From NCBI RefSeq assembly GCF_006125015.1, contig NZ_SZZN01000001.1:3596001-3660000 (forward strand): a DNA stretch of 64,000 bases, given 5' to 3'. How positions within the stretch are numbered: position 1 is the stretch's first letter; the number at the start of each line of letters is the position of its first letter. Source of the stretch: Roseovarius arcticus (GTDB lineage Bacteria; Pseudomonadota; Alphaproteobacteria; Rhodobacterales; Rhodobacteraceae). Below are positions 44,618-54,300 of this stretch, one piece after another. The notes beneath the pieces were generated by a model. The model was given only the letters and a program-made list of their open reading frames with translations. It made no database searches and was not told the origin of the DNA. A program made the translations under genes and the position numbers.

Positions 44618-46236
44618 GCCTGCTCAGCATCCGCAACCTTGCCATCGCCCTGCCTGTCGGGGCCGATCGCCTCTATGCGGCCAAGAACATCAATTTCGAT
44701 TTAGCCGCGGGCGAAATCCTATGTATCGTCGGCGAAAGCGGTTCGGGGAAATCCATGTCCGCCAACGCGGTGATGGGCCTCTTGCCGCAAGGGGTGGAGC
44801 CTGTGGAAGGCACTATCACGTTTGACGGGCGCGAAATTCTAGGGCTGTCCGAAAAGGAAATGCTAAAGCTGCGGGGCAGCCGCATTTCGATGATCTTTCA
44901 GGAGCCGCTGAGCGCGCTGAACCCGCTGATGCGCGTCGGCGCGCAAATCGCCGAAGTTTTTGAGGCGCATGGCGTGCTGAAAGGCCCCGAGCGTCGCGCA
45001 CGCGCGTTGGAGTTGCTGGGCGAAGTTGGTATTCCCGATCCACAATCGGCAATCCGCGCCTACCCCTTTCAGCTGTCGGGCGGGCAGCGCCAGCGCGTGA
45101 TGATCGCGATGGCGCTGGCGCTGGAGCCTGACATCCTGATCGCGGACGAGCCGACGACGGCGCTGGACGTGACAACACAAGCGCAGATCCTGACGCTCAT
45201 CGAAAACCTGCGTAAGTCGCGCGGTATGGGGGTTATCTTTATCACGCATGATTTCGGTGTGGTCGCCGATATCGCGGACCGCGTGATCGTCATGCAGACC
45301 GGCGAGATTGTGGAGACAGGCACCGCCGACGAGGTTCTGCTGAAGCCGCAGCATCCCTACACCCGCGCGCTGATCGATGCGATCCCGCGTTTGACACAGC
45401 GTGCAGAGGCCGCCGAGCAAACGCGCGAGCCGATCATGTCCATCGAGGGTCTGAACAAGACCTTTTCTACCGGGTCCGGCACGTTTTTTGGCAAGCGCCG
45501 CGTGGTAAAGGCCGTACAGGACGTCAGCTTTCAGCTCTACGCAGGCGAGACGATCGGCATCGTGGGTGAAAGCGGCTCGGGCAAGTCGACGGTGGGCAGG
45601 TGCCTCGTGCGCCTTTTGAATCCCGACAGCGGCCGCGTGATGGTCGATGGCGCGGATATTGCGCACATGTCCGGTGCCGAATTGCGCGATCAGCGGCGCA
45701 AATTGCAGATGATATTTCAGGACCCGTTTTCGTCACTGAACCCGCGCGCACGGGTCTCGCGTATCCTGACCGAAGGACTGATTGCCTACGGCACACCCAA
45801 GGCGCAGGCGCTGGCCCGCGCCCGCGAGTTGCTGGATCTGGTCGGGCTGGATGCCTCTGCGATGAACCGGTTTCCACACGAATTCTCGGGCGGGCAACGT
45901 CAGCGGATCGGCATAGCCCGCGCACTGGCGCTGGAGCCCAAGATTATCATCGCGGACGAGGCTGTATCGGCGTTGGACGTGTCAATTCAGGCCCAAGTGC
46001 TGGATCTGCTGGCCGATCTTAAGTCGCGGCTGGACTTGTCGATGCTGTTTATCACCCACGACCTACGCGTCGCGGCGCGCATCTGCGACCGGATCATTGT
46101 CATGCAAAAGGGCCGCATTGTTGAGGCGGGGCCAGCCGGCAAGGTGCTGCACAACCCCGATACCGAGTACACGCAATCCCTGCTGGACGCGATTCCAGGG
46201 CAGGAGTACGAGCGCGCGCTGGCCAACGCCGAGTAG
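44614..46236 (+). CDS. Fused dipeptide ABC ATPase (DppD-DppF in one chain)
   Basis: A 540-residue protein with two complete ATP-binding cassettes. The first has Walker A GESGSGKSMSANAV near 42, signature LSGGQRQRVMIAMAL near 155 and Walker B ILIADEPTTALDV. The second has Walker A GESGSGKSTVGRCL near 318, signature FSGGQRQRIGIARAL near 430 and Walker B IIIADEAVSALDV. It replaces separate DppD and DppF. The start at 44614 is set by ATGA overlap with the permease gene. It is the last importer gene. Confidence 0.92.
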   Translation: MSLLSIRNLAIALPVGADRLYAAKNINFDLAAGEILCIVGESGSGKSMSANAVMGLLPQGVEPVEGTITFDGREILGLSEKEMLKLRGSRISMIFQEPLSALNPLMRVGAQIAEVFEAHGVLKGPERRARALELLGEVGIPDPQSAIRAYPFQLSGGQRQRVMIAMALALEPDILIADEPTTALDVTTQAQILTLIENLRKSRGMGVIFITHDFGVVADIADRVIVMQTGEIVETGTADEVLLKPQHPYTRALIDAIPRLTQRAEAAEQTREPIMSIEGLNKTFSTGSGTFFGKRRVVKAVQDVSFQLYAGETIGIVGESGSGKSTVGRCLVRLLNPDSGRVMVDGADIAHMSGAELRDQRRKLQMIFQDPFSSLNPRARVSRILTEGLIAYGTPKAQALARARELLDLVGLDASAMNRFPHEFSGGQRQRIGIARALALEPKIIIADEAVSALDVSIQAQVLDLLADLKSRLDLSMLFITHDLRVAARICDRIIVMQKGRIVEAGPAGKVLHNPDTEYTQSLLDAIPGQEYERALANAE

Positions 46237-46306
46237 CGAATTTTATTTGGCTTGTGTCGCCGAGCGGGCCTAGCCCGGCGCGGCACACCTCTTTGGGAAC
46301 TGCCTC

Positions 46307-46939
46307 ATGTCCAGCCTTGCCAGTATTTGCGCGATACTGATCGTAGGGTTTGCCCGCGCCATTACCGCTGTGCGCGGTATCTGGGCGGGGGCCCCTCCCA
46401 CGCCAGTGCAACGCATCTACTACGCCAATCATGCAAGCCATGGCGACTTCGTCCTGATCTGGACCGTGCTGCCACGCGCCATGCGTGCCCGAACGCGGCC
46501 TGTCGCCGGATCCGACTATTGGCTGACGTCCAAGCTGAAGGGGTTTATCGGGCGCGAGGTGTTTAACGCAGTGCTGATCGACCGAAACCCGGCCACGCGG
46601 CAGGGCGATCCCGTCACGGACATGAGCGAGGCGCTAACCGGCGGCGATAGTCTGATCCTCTTCCCGGAGGGTACGCGCAATACCGGCGATGAGGTGCTGT
46701 TGCCGTTCAAGTCGGGCCTCTATCATTTGGCGGCAGCGAACCCCGAGATTGATATGGTGCCCGTCTGGATTGCGAACCTGAACCGCGTCATGCCTAAAGG
46801 TGCGTTAGTGCCGATCCCCTTGATCTGCACCGTCACTTTTGGCGCGCCTATCCGACTGATACCGGACCAGGGCAAAGCCGACTTTTTGGCGCGCGCGCAA
46901 GCTGCGCTACGCGATCTGTCACCTGATGGAGGGGCCTGA
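46307..46939 (+). CDS. PlsC-like 1-acyl-glycerol-3-phosphate acyltransferase family protein
   Basis: A 210-residue membrane-associated acyltransferase. The catalytic NHASHGDFV (H-x4-D) is near residue 45, and the substrate motif LILFPEGTRNTGDEV is near 122. An N-terminal hydrophobic helix is present. It begins a block of four coupled lipid genes, ending 3 bases before the CdsA-like start. Because a core plsC is expected elsewhere, this copy may serve a special lipid. Confidence 0.85.
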   Translation: MSSLASICAILIVGFARAITAVRGIWAGAPPTPVQRIYYANHASHGDFVLIWTVLPRAMRARTRPVAGSDYWLTSKLKGFIGREVFNAVLIDRNPATRQGDPVTDMSEALTGGDSLILFPEGTRNTGDEVLLPFKSGLYHLAAANPEIDMVPVWIANLNRVMPKGALVPIPLICTVTFGAPIRLIPDQGKADFLARAQAALRDLSPDGGA

Positions 46940-46942
46940 GGC

Positions 46943-47878
46943 ATGGACACACATTTTCTGATCTTGGCCATATGCGTGCTGGCCGTGCTGGGCGCCGCCA
47001 CGGTCGCGGGGCAGCTACTAAAACGCCGGGCAGGGCCGGGTGATCTGACCATTCAGAACCTGACAGCGCGGATCAACGCATGGTGGGTCATGGCGGGCGT
47101 CATCGCATTGGCATTCATCGCGGGGCAGGTGGGTGTCGTCATTCTATTCGCGCTTTGCTCTTTCGCGGCGCTGCGCGAATTTTTAACGCTGACCAATACG
47201 CGCGCCGCCGATCACTGGGCGCTGGTTGCCGCCGTGTTTGTCGTGCTGCCAGTGCAATATGTGCTGGTCGGCATCGGCTGGTACGGACTCTACTCGATCT
47301 TTATCCCGGTCTATGCGTTTTTGTTGATGCCGATCCTGTCGGCACTACGCGGGCAGACCGATAACTTCCTGATCCGCGTGTCCGAAGCGCAATGGGCGCT
47401 GATGATTGCTGTTTTCTGCGTTAGCCACGTGCCTGCGCTGCTCAGCCTGCAAATCCCCGGCTACGAGGGGCGCGGCCTCTTTTTAATCTTTTTCCTGATT
47501 GTCGTCGTACAGTTTAGCGACGTGATGCAATACGTCTGGGGCAAAATGCTGGGCCGCCGCAAGATCGCGCCCCGCCTGTCTCCGTCCAAGACGCTGGAGG
47601 GCCTGGTGGGCGGTGTCCTCAGTGCTAGTCTGCTGGGTGCCGCGCTCTTTTGGATAACGCCGTTCACGCCTGTCCAGGCGTTTGGCATATCGCTTGTGAT
47701 CACGCTGATGGGCTTTTTCGGCGGGCTGGTCATGTCGGCGATCAAGCGCGACCGGGGCGTCAAGGATTGGGGCCACCTGATTGCGGGGCATGGCGGATTT
47801 ATCGACCGGCTGGATTCGGTGATCTTTTCGGCGCCGATCTTTTTCCACATCGTGCGGTTTTATTGGAGCGCGGTGTGA
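46943..47878 (+). CDS. CdsA-like phosphatidate cytidylyltransferase
   Basis: A 311-residue membrane protein with about eight TM helices. The C-terminal family signature is clear: LSPSKTLEGLVGG near 210 and SAIKRDRGVKDWGHLIAGHG near 265, followed by FIDRLDSVIF. It would activate phosphatidate or a related lipid phosphate as a CDP-lipid. The context with PlsC-like and CDP-alcohol transferase genes matches the ynbB-type paralogue rather than the housekeeping cdsA. Its stop overlaps the next GTG start. Confidence 0.88.
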   Translation: MDTHFLILAICVLAVLGAATVAGQLLKRRAGPGDLTIQNLTARINAWWVMAGVIALAFIAGQVGVVILFALCSFAALREFLTLTNTRAADHWALVAAVFVVLPVQYVLVGIGWYGLYSIFIPVYAFLLMPILSALRGQTDNFLIRVSEAQWALMIAVFCVSHVPALLSLQIPGYEGRGLFLIFFLIVVVQFSDVMQYVWGKMLGRRKIAPRLSPSKTLEGLVGGVLSASLLGAALFWITPFTPVQAFGISLVITLMGFFGGLVMSAIKRDRGVKDWGHLIAGHGGFIDRLDSVIFSAPIFFHIVRFYWSAV

Positions 47879-48270
47879 GCTTTGCGCGTCTTGCAGCCAG
47901 TACGCCGGTCCATGTCGCCATCGGTTTTGCCGCGATGGGCGGTTGGGCAGTCTGGGCCAATGCGGGCCACGGGATGCACGCGGCGCTGCTGGCCGGGTTG
48001 GTGCAGGGCGCGCTTTCGGGCGCGCTGACGCTGGGCCTGAAGCGGTCGGTCGACTGGATGCGGCCGCGGTTTGCGGGGCTGCTGGCCTATCTGCTGCCGC
48101 CGATCATCGCGGGGGGATGCTCGGCCATGCTGCTGATTATCGCTCATCGGCTGGCAGGCACACCCGAGCTTCTGGCGACCATTGCGGTGCCGCTGTTTGT
48201 GTCGCTGACCTATATTTTTGCCTACAATAGCCTGCGCCAATGCAGGGCCGAAAGGATGCGCAATGCCTGA
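47875..48270 (+). CDS. Small membrane protein of unknown function in the lipid gene block
   Basis: A 131-residue protein starting at a GTG that overlaps the CdsA-like stop (GTGTGA), which decides the start. Three to four hydrophobic segments are seen (VHVAIGFAAMGGWAVWA, FAGLLAYLLPPIIAGG, AMLLIIAHRLAG, LLATIAVPLFVSLTYIFAY). I do not recognise a family. Its stop overlaps the next gene by 8 bases. Coupling on both sides suggests a dedicated role in the same lipid pathway. Confidence 0.7.
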   Translation: MSFARLAASTPVHVAIGFAAMGGWAVWANAGHGMHAALLAGLVQGALSGALTLGLKRSVDWMRPRFAGLLAYLLPPIIAGGCSAMLLIIAHRLAGTPELLATIAVPLFVSLTYIFAYNSLRQCRAERMRNA

Positions 48271-48910
48271 TCTGACCAGCCGCCGCCCGCTAAGCAGCCG
48301 CGACACCAAATGGGCCGCGCGCGTCACCCGCGCGCTGGCGGCAAGAGGCGCGACGCCTAATGGGATTTCGCAGGCCAGCATGGTCGCCGCACTAATCGCG
48401 GGCCTCGCATTCTGGGCCCTCGCGGCGACGTCGGGCGGCGTGCTCACCGCTCTCTTGCTGATCATTGCCGCGCTGGGATGCCAGATGCGTCTTTTGTGCA
48501 ATCTGTTTGACGGCATGGTCGCGGTAGAGGCGGGCCGCGCTGCGCCTGATGGCCCTCTCTGGAACGAGTTTCCCGACCGCGTGTCTGACATCTTAATCTT
48601 CACGGGTGCCGGTCTTGGCGTTGGCCTGCCTTGGCTGGGAATTGCGGCGGCTGCGATGGCCGTGCTCACCGCCTACACGCGCGAGTTGGGGGCCAGCATC
48701 GGTGTTGCGCCCGATTTTTGCGGACCAATGGCCAAGCAGCACCGCATGGCGGCAATCACGCTGGCCGCATTCCTTGCGCTGTTCGAGACTGCGATCGTAC
48801 CCATGGGCACCGCGCTGATTACGGCGCTCTGGCTGATCATGCTAGGGGCTGCTGCTACGTCGCTGCGCCGGGCATGGCGTATTAGTGCAGCCCTTTTAGC
48901 GCGCGGCTGA
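48263..48910 (+). CDS. Divergent CDP-alcohol phosphatidyltransferase
   Basis: A 215-residue membrane protein with about six TM helices. The CDP-alcohol signature region reads NLFDGMVAVEAGRAAPDGPL followed by WNEFPDRVSD. The first aspartate of D-x2-D-G is asparagine, the A-R pair is shifted, and the G-x3-D-x3-D block reads GPLWNEFPDRVSD. The overall pattern still marks the family, but the acceptor alcohol cannot be guessed. The ATG at 48263 is chosen from the 8-base overlap with the preceding gene. Confidence 0.8.
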   Translation: MPDLTSRRPLSSRDTKWAARVTRALAARGATPNGISQASMVAALIAGLAFWALAATSGGVLTALLLIIAALGCQMRLLCNLFDGMVAVEAGRAAPDGPLWNEFPDRVSDILIFTGAGLGVGLPWLGIAAAAMAVLTAYTRELGASIGVAPDFCGPMAKQHRMAAITLAAFLALFETAIVPMGTALITALWLIMLGAAATSLRRAWRISAALLARG

Positions 48911-48970
48911 TGCTGGGTATGCCGAGGGAGGGCGCCTGCGCAAAAGGGCCCCGGACATGCACATGCAGGA

Positions 48971-49010
48971 CCCCGCGGCTACTTCACACCTAGCAGGGCG
49001 CGCCGCGGGG
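48971..49010. repeat. Inverted repeat downstream of the lipid gene block
   Basis: CCCCGCGG at 48971-48978 and CCGCGGGG at 49003-49010 could form an 8-bp stem with a 24-base loop between the lipid genes and the converging histidine kinase gene. No U-run is present. A weak terminator for either side is possible. Confidence 0.35.
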
Positions 49011-49081
49011 ACAGTACTAACACCTGAGCTTTGGCAAGAGACGCTCTGACCAGAGTTCGATGATCTACAGGCACTTTGTCA

Positions 49082-50056
49082 TCAATGTGTATGCATGTTC
49101 CGTCCACGTTCCAATTCAAGCCGCGCCGAATTAGACGCCGCGCTGATGTCAGCACTTCGCGGCCCATCTTTTTCACCTCGCAACGGCAGAGTAATTTCGA
49201 ACCCGGCACCGGATCCGTGCAGAGGGCTCAGAGTACCGTCCAGCTTTTCCACTGCTGAGGTAATGATTGTCATCCCCAAGCCGTCCTGTGTGTGAAGGGA
49301 GAACCCCGCGGGCAGTCCGCGTCCATTATCGCGCAGCGTGATCCGCAACTGGTCGCGTCCACTGTGCACGGCTTCCAGCGACAGGATGACGGATTCATCA
49401 TCATGGCCGCCGTGCTTGACCGCATTCATCGCCAGTTCGTTCAAAATGATACAGACTTGCGTCGCCTTATCAGCGCGCAGAGTCACGTCTTTGGCCTGAA
49501 CCTCGATAATTGCGCCAATGCTTTGCGTGATGTCTGAGCAGAACGGAGTGAGAAACCGTGCCAGATCGACCTCGCTGTCCGGCAAGTCCTGACTAAGTTG
49601 CCGATGCATTCTGGCGATTGCCGTCAAACGCGACATCGCACTTGCAAGTGCATCGCGCGCCGAGGCGACATCGGTAATCCCGCGGCTCGCATGTTTCACC
49701 ATCGCGGCGGCGATCTGGATACTGTTGGCGATCCGGTGATCGATCTCTCTCGCTTGCGCCTCAAGTTCGGTCGCACGGGAATGTCTGACCGGCCGGGGCC
49801 GGACATCAGCACATCGCTCTCTCGCTGATGTCGACCTGTTCAGGCGCCTGATACCGTCCTCAATTACTTCCAACGGAAGATTGGCCGCTCTGCTCATTTC
49901 ACGCGGATTGAGACCAAGATCGACAAACATCTTCAGGCTATTCTGCAGGAGCTTTTCACTCACCAGCCTAGATTGCACTTTCCAGGGTGCCTCAGACCGG
50001 AGTGGCGCGACTTCGATATCTGACATGGTAGCTCTAGAACTGTGAAACTTCATCAT
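49082..50056 (-). CDS. HisKA_2/HWE-type sensor histidine kinase
   Basis: A 324-residue soluble kinase. The phosphoacceptor region is EAQAREIDHRIANSIQIAAA near 103-122, with the DHR-x-NS pattern of HisKA_2. The ATPase domain has NELAMNAVKHGG near 205, RDNGRGLPAGFS near 245 and the G2-like DGLGMTIITSAVEKL. The first 80 residues are helical, with an HTH-like stretch MFVDLGLNPREMSRAANLPL. No sensor domain or TM helix is visible. The start at 50056 has GAGAGG upstream; a TTG ten codons earlier is weaker. No response regulator is adjacent. Confidence 0.82.
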   Translation of the reverse strand: MMKFHSSRATMSDIEVAPLRSEAPWKVQSRLVSEKLLQNSLKMFVDLGLNPREMSRAANLPLEVIEDGIRRLNRSTSARERCADVRPRPVRHSRATELEAQAREIDHRIANSIQIAAAMVKHASRGITDVASARDALASAMSRLTAIARMHRQLSQDLPDSEVDLARFLTPFCSDITQSIGAIIEVQAKDVTLRADKATQVCIILNELAMNAVKHGGHDDESVILSLEAVHSGRDQLRITLRDNGRGLPAGFSLHTQDGLGMTIITSAVEKLDGTLSPLHGSGAGFEITLPLRGEKDGPRSADISAASNSARLELERGRNMHTH

Positions 50057-50402
50057 TGTGACAACACCTCTCAAAAACCGAGACAATTAGCACCCCGCGA
50101 ATATAAGGTTGGGATGCCGACGCAACAACCGGCCACATTAGATTTGCAATGGTTCAGTTTTGGGCAGTGAACCAGTGGAAGGGACGGAACTCGTTACGCT
50201 GGAACACCCCCGCCCATACCAATATCCATTCGGCGGAGGTTGCGAATATGCACCAAGTAGGCTCTCAGCAGGTGCATGATTTTGTAGAAACTCACTTCTG
50301 GCCGACATCAAGAATATGAATTCGATCAATCAGCCTTCCAAGTTTCGGCCATACATAAAGAAGCGACCTTGGAATCTCCTTTGTATCATTGTTGCAATCG
50401 CG
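50057..50402. other. Intergenic region upstream of the histidine kinase gene
   Basis: 346 bases with no convincing gene on either strand. GGAAC occurs twice on the plus strand (near 50177 and 50190) but without a matching -10 for an extracytoplasmic-stress sigma factor. Lower GC than the flanks suggests promoter DNA. Confidence 0.4.
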
Positions 50403-50609
50403 CTAACTGGGTCGCGCGATGCCGTACCGGGCGCGCAGATCACAGACATCAATGCGGCTGATCGCAAAATGCTTGGCAATCTGGGCGTAGGGCATTCCCA
50501 TGGAAATCAGTGCGCGCAGCGGCGCAGGACCTAGCGGCCATTTCGCGCCTTCCAGGAATGCAAGTCTAAGCACTTCTTCACGCGGATCTGTTTGTGTACT
50601 GTTTGGCAT
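50403..50609 (-). CDS. Small helix-turn-helix-like protein, unknown function
   Basis: A 68-residue protein. The C-terminal half (ALISMGMPYAQIAKHFAISR then IDVCDLRARYGI) has the spacing of a helix-turn-helix. The first part (DPREEVLRLAFLEGAKWPLG) is a charged helix. A GGGGGG ribosome-binding site lies eight bases before the ATG. I do not know a named family. The same helical pattern is seen in the N-terminus of the nearby histidine kinase, so a DNA-binding or adaptor role is possible. Confidence 0.6.
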   Translation of the reverse strand: MPNSTQTDPREEVLRLAFLEGAKWPLGPAPLRALISMGMPYAQIAKHFAISRIDVCDLRARYGIARPS

Positions 50610-50657
50610 GTCAAAAACCCCCCTTTTGTGGACGGCGATACAGGTATTCCAATCAAT

Positions 50658-51026
50658 TCAATGATCTGGTGCCGGGCGTTTGGCGGCGGCGGTTATCATG
50701 GCGACTGTCCGCTCTGATATGTTCTGGGCATGTTCGGAGTATTGCGCCGTCGCGTTTTCCATAAACTCGCGCTGGTGTCCCGCCAGTTCCGCTGGATCAT
50801 GGCAAGACGAAAGCGAGCGGCATGCCTCAATATTTGCCTGCAGACGAGCCTGCGTAAACTGATGCACCGTCTTTGCCGTCTCGCTCATCTGGGTCAAAAG
50901 CGCAGCATTGGACTGCGCCCAGATATTGACAGCAGGATTAATGGCGTCGAACCAATTCTTAGTCTCTTGTGTGGCACGGGTCGGCGCCTCGGGTGATTTC
51001 CGCATCGGTGTCTGATCATTCGGCAT
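50658..51026 (-). CDS. Phasin-family granule-associated protein
   Basis: A 122-residue, mostly helical amphipathic protein. The pattern NWFDAINPAVNIWAQSNAAL, then LLTQMSETAKTVHQFTQARL, then CHDPAELAGHQREFMENATAQYSEH (in parts) is typical of phasins that coat polyhydroxyalkanoate granules. The short basic C-terminus AAKRPAPDH follows. GAGGATGAAAAT before the ATG at 51026 decides the start. No phaC or phaR is in the window. It could also be a general phasin-like stress protein. Confidence 0.7.
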   Translation of the reverse strand: MPNDQTPMRKSPEAPTRATQETKNWFDAINPAVNIWAQSNAALLTQMSETAKTVHQFTQARLQANIEACRSLSSCHDPAELAGHQREFMENATAQYSEHAQNISERTVAMITAAAKRPAPDH

Positions 51027-51331
51027 ATTTTCATCCTCATTTAAAAGTGTCGACTTTGCACAAAGAGGGACATCGCTACGATTGCGCATCTAATCCAATG
51101 TGGCCTTAGCGCGGCACCCACCCCCAAGCATCGCCTCCCGATTAAGTTAACGTCGGAACAACCTGAGGGTGAGACTCGGAAACTACGTAGAGACCTCAAA
51201 ACTCAGCGGGATTTCGCCGTTTGAAGATAGTATAGTGCTGTTGCAGCCTCTCGGGTTTAATCTGCCGGTGGGCGTTGGTCGCGCGCCCCTGCGGTCATTT
51301 CACCCAGAGGTGTAGCGCGACAGGTGAACCG
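51027..51331. other. Divergent intergenic region (phasin / CheB-CheR kinase)
   Basis: About 305 bases between two divergent starts, so it must hold both promoters. I see no clear -35/-10 pair, hairpin or operator palindrome. A frame from 51275 joins the kinase gene but has no family similarity before residue 20. Confidence 0.4.
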
Positions 51332-54300
51332 ATGGAAAACGAAAGCAACCCAAACACAGCGCATACACAACGGTCTGATAAATCGGCACTATTTCCAATT
51401 GTGGCGATTGGCGCCTCTGCAGGCGGGCTTGAGGTGATCCGAAAGTTGCTGAACCTCATGCCAGCTAACACTGGTTGTGCTTTTGTCATCATCCAGCATC
51501 TCGACCCAAACCACAAAAGCATGATGGTAGATTTGTTGGCGCGCGATACGACCATGGCGATCGTTCAGGCGACGCATGGCATGGTGATTGAACCCAATTG
51601 CATCTACGTCATTCCGCCGCAACATTTTCTGTCTGTGTGCGATGGGGAGCTTCGGCTTTTGCAGCCAGAGCCGCCGCACAGGGTGCATTTGCCGTTCGAT
51701 TTCTTTCTGAGGTCGCTGGCGGCGGAATCTGGGCCACGCGCCATCGGGATCGTCCTGTCAGGAACCGGGGCAGATGGCAGTGTCGGACTAACAGCGGTCG
51801 ATGAGGCGGGCGGGCTTGTTATTGCGCAGGTGCCAAGCGAGGCCGCTTATGACGGAATGCCCCTTAATGCGATTGAGACCGGTGTGGTGGCCCAGATATT
51901 GCCGTTGGCGGACATCCCTGCTGCGCTGATCGAATACGCGGCTAACGTCGCTATCGATCCTCATCGCGGGCCTGGCCCGTCGCAACCGGTTGATGATGAA
52001 CCGCTGGCAGCGATCGTTGAGCTGCTGCGAGGCCGTACATCGCAAGATTTTAGCCACTACAAGAAGGGTACATTGATGCGCCGCATAGGGCGCAGGATGT
52101 CGATTTTGGCAATCGATTCGATCAATAACTACATCGACAAATTGCGCCATGACCGTTCAGAATGCCAAGTTTTGGCAAAGTACCTGCTAATCCATGTGAC
52201 GCGTTTCTTTCGCGATACAGACCATTTTCAGGATTTCGCCCGGTATGTCAGTCCGGAATTGGTGCGCAAAAGCACGCAAGGCGGGCCAATTCGTGTCTGG
52301 GTGCCTGCATGCAGCACCGGAGAAGAGGCATATTCCATTGCGATGTTACTTCTAGACGAATTCGCCGCCGCCGGGCGCCGTCCCGAACTCAAGATTTTCG
52401 CGTCCGATGTCAGCCCGGAGGCCATCGCCTTTTGTCGCAGCGGTCTATACCCGCCTTCCATCGCGGCAGATGTCCCGCCCGAGAGGCTGGCAAAGTATTT
52501 CGCGCGCGAAAGCGGCGGCTATCAGGTAACCGAAGCGTTGCGCAATACGGTTACCTTTACCGTGCAGGATTTGCTTTCCGATCCGCCATTCTCGCGGCTC
52601 GACCTCGTCTCGTGCCGTAATATGCTGATCTATCTTGAGGCAGGCGAACAAGAGAAAGTACTGCACCTTTTGCACTACGCATTGCGGGAGGACGGATACT
52701 TATGGCTCGGGTCGGCGGAGTCGATTGGCAACCTTGCACAACACTATCAGCGCGTTCAGGGCACGAAACACATCTATCGCCGCATCGGCCACGGCCGCCT
52801 AAGGGCGCGCGACACCGCGCTATCGATCAGCAGCTTTGCGCGTGCCTTTCTGCCGCGCAGCGCGCGAACGGGCGACAGCGACCGATCCAGTCTTGGCGCG
52901 GCGGTCCAGCGGCGTCTGCTTGAAATCAGCGCGCCCGCTACTGTTGTCGTGGATTCCATGGGTCAGGCCCTGTATTTCTTTGGGCCGACAGATCGATATC
53001 TGCGCATCGCCGAGGGTATTCCCGGCGATAACATCAGCACGATGCTGCGAAACGGTCTGTCAATCAAGTACCACGCGGCGATCCGGCAGGCCAAACGAGA
53101 TCAAGACACTACCATCGTAATGGGTGCACGGATGCGGCTCGACGGCGCTGATTTCGCAGTTCAGATCACAGTGCGTCCAATGGAGCATAAGGGTGACGCG
53201 CTCCTGCTGGTCAGCTTTTCTGACGAGCCGGCCGACCAAGCCCCGCAAAGTTCCGAGCCGCCGGTATTGGCGCGTCACGACGACGACTTGAAACAAGAGC
53301 TGGAAATTACCCGTAGGGAACTTGACGAAGCTCTACGAGATCTTGAGGCCTCAAATCAGGATCTAGTCGAATTCACCGAAGAAGCTGGCATGCTGAACGA
53401 AGAATTCATGTCGACCAACGAAGAGCTGGAGGCGACGCGCGAAGAGCTTCAGTCGCTAAACGAGGAGTTGACGACCTCGAACAACCAGCTTCAGGAAACC
53501 CTTGAGGAGCGCGACAAGACCGCAAGCGACCTGCACAACATTCTGACCAGTTCCGACATTGCCACCCTGTTTCTGGACGCTGATCTGAACATCCGCTATT
53601 TTACACCTGCCGCAGTGCCGTTGTTTAAGTTGATCCCGTCCGATATCGGACGGCCGCTTGCTGATCTTTCGATCAGCTTTGGCGGTGTCGATCTGATCGC
53701 AGATGCAAGGCGGGTACTGGCCGGTCAAACGTCGGTCAAGCGCGATGTCGTCAACTCTATGGATGTGTGGTTCCTGTGCAGCCTGTCGCCAATGCGCTCG
53801 CAGGGCGACAGCATAGACGGGGTTGTGGTCAACCTTGCAGACATCTCGGATCTGGCCGCAGCGAAGGAAAAGGCCGAATTGGCCAACGTAGGCAAATCCC
53901 GCTTTCTGGCCGCCACCAGCCACAATTTACGCCAACCATTACAGACGCTCAGCCTAGTGCTGGGTGCAATGAAACGGCAGATTAGAAATAACAAAGCGCT
54001 GGCACTGCTAAACCGTGCAGAGGCCTCTCTTAGCGTGATGGCGACCATGCTGAACACGCTGCTAAACATCAATCAACTCGAAGCCGGTGTCATATCTCCA
54101 AAATTTGCCGAGTTCCCGGTCAACGGCTTACTCGATACTATCAAGGAGGAATTCGCCGAAGAGATGGCCGACAAGGGCCTCAAATGGCGGGTCGTCCCTT
54201 GCGGTCTGACTATCCGCAGCGACCGGCTTCTGCTGACCGACATGGTGCGTAATCTGGTCTCGAACGCGATACGATATACCGAAACGGGATCGGTGCTGCT

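Noticed and set aside
34534..46236. Antibiotic resistance because of the aminoglycoside-phosphotransferase fold
   Set aside because: The kinase is tightly coupled to catabolic enzymes, and its family includes many small-metabolite kinases; nothing points to an antibiotic substrate.
48979..49209. 76-codon minus-strand frame overlapping the 3' end of the histidine kinase gene
   Set aside because: It shares DNA with the kinase C-terminus in another frame, has no ribosome-binding site and no similarity I recognise.
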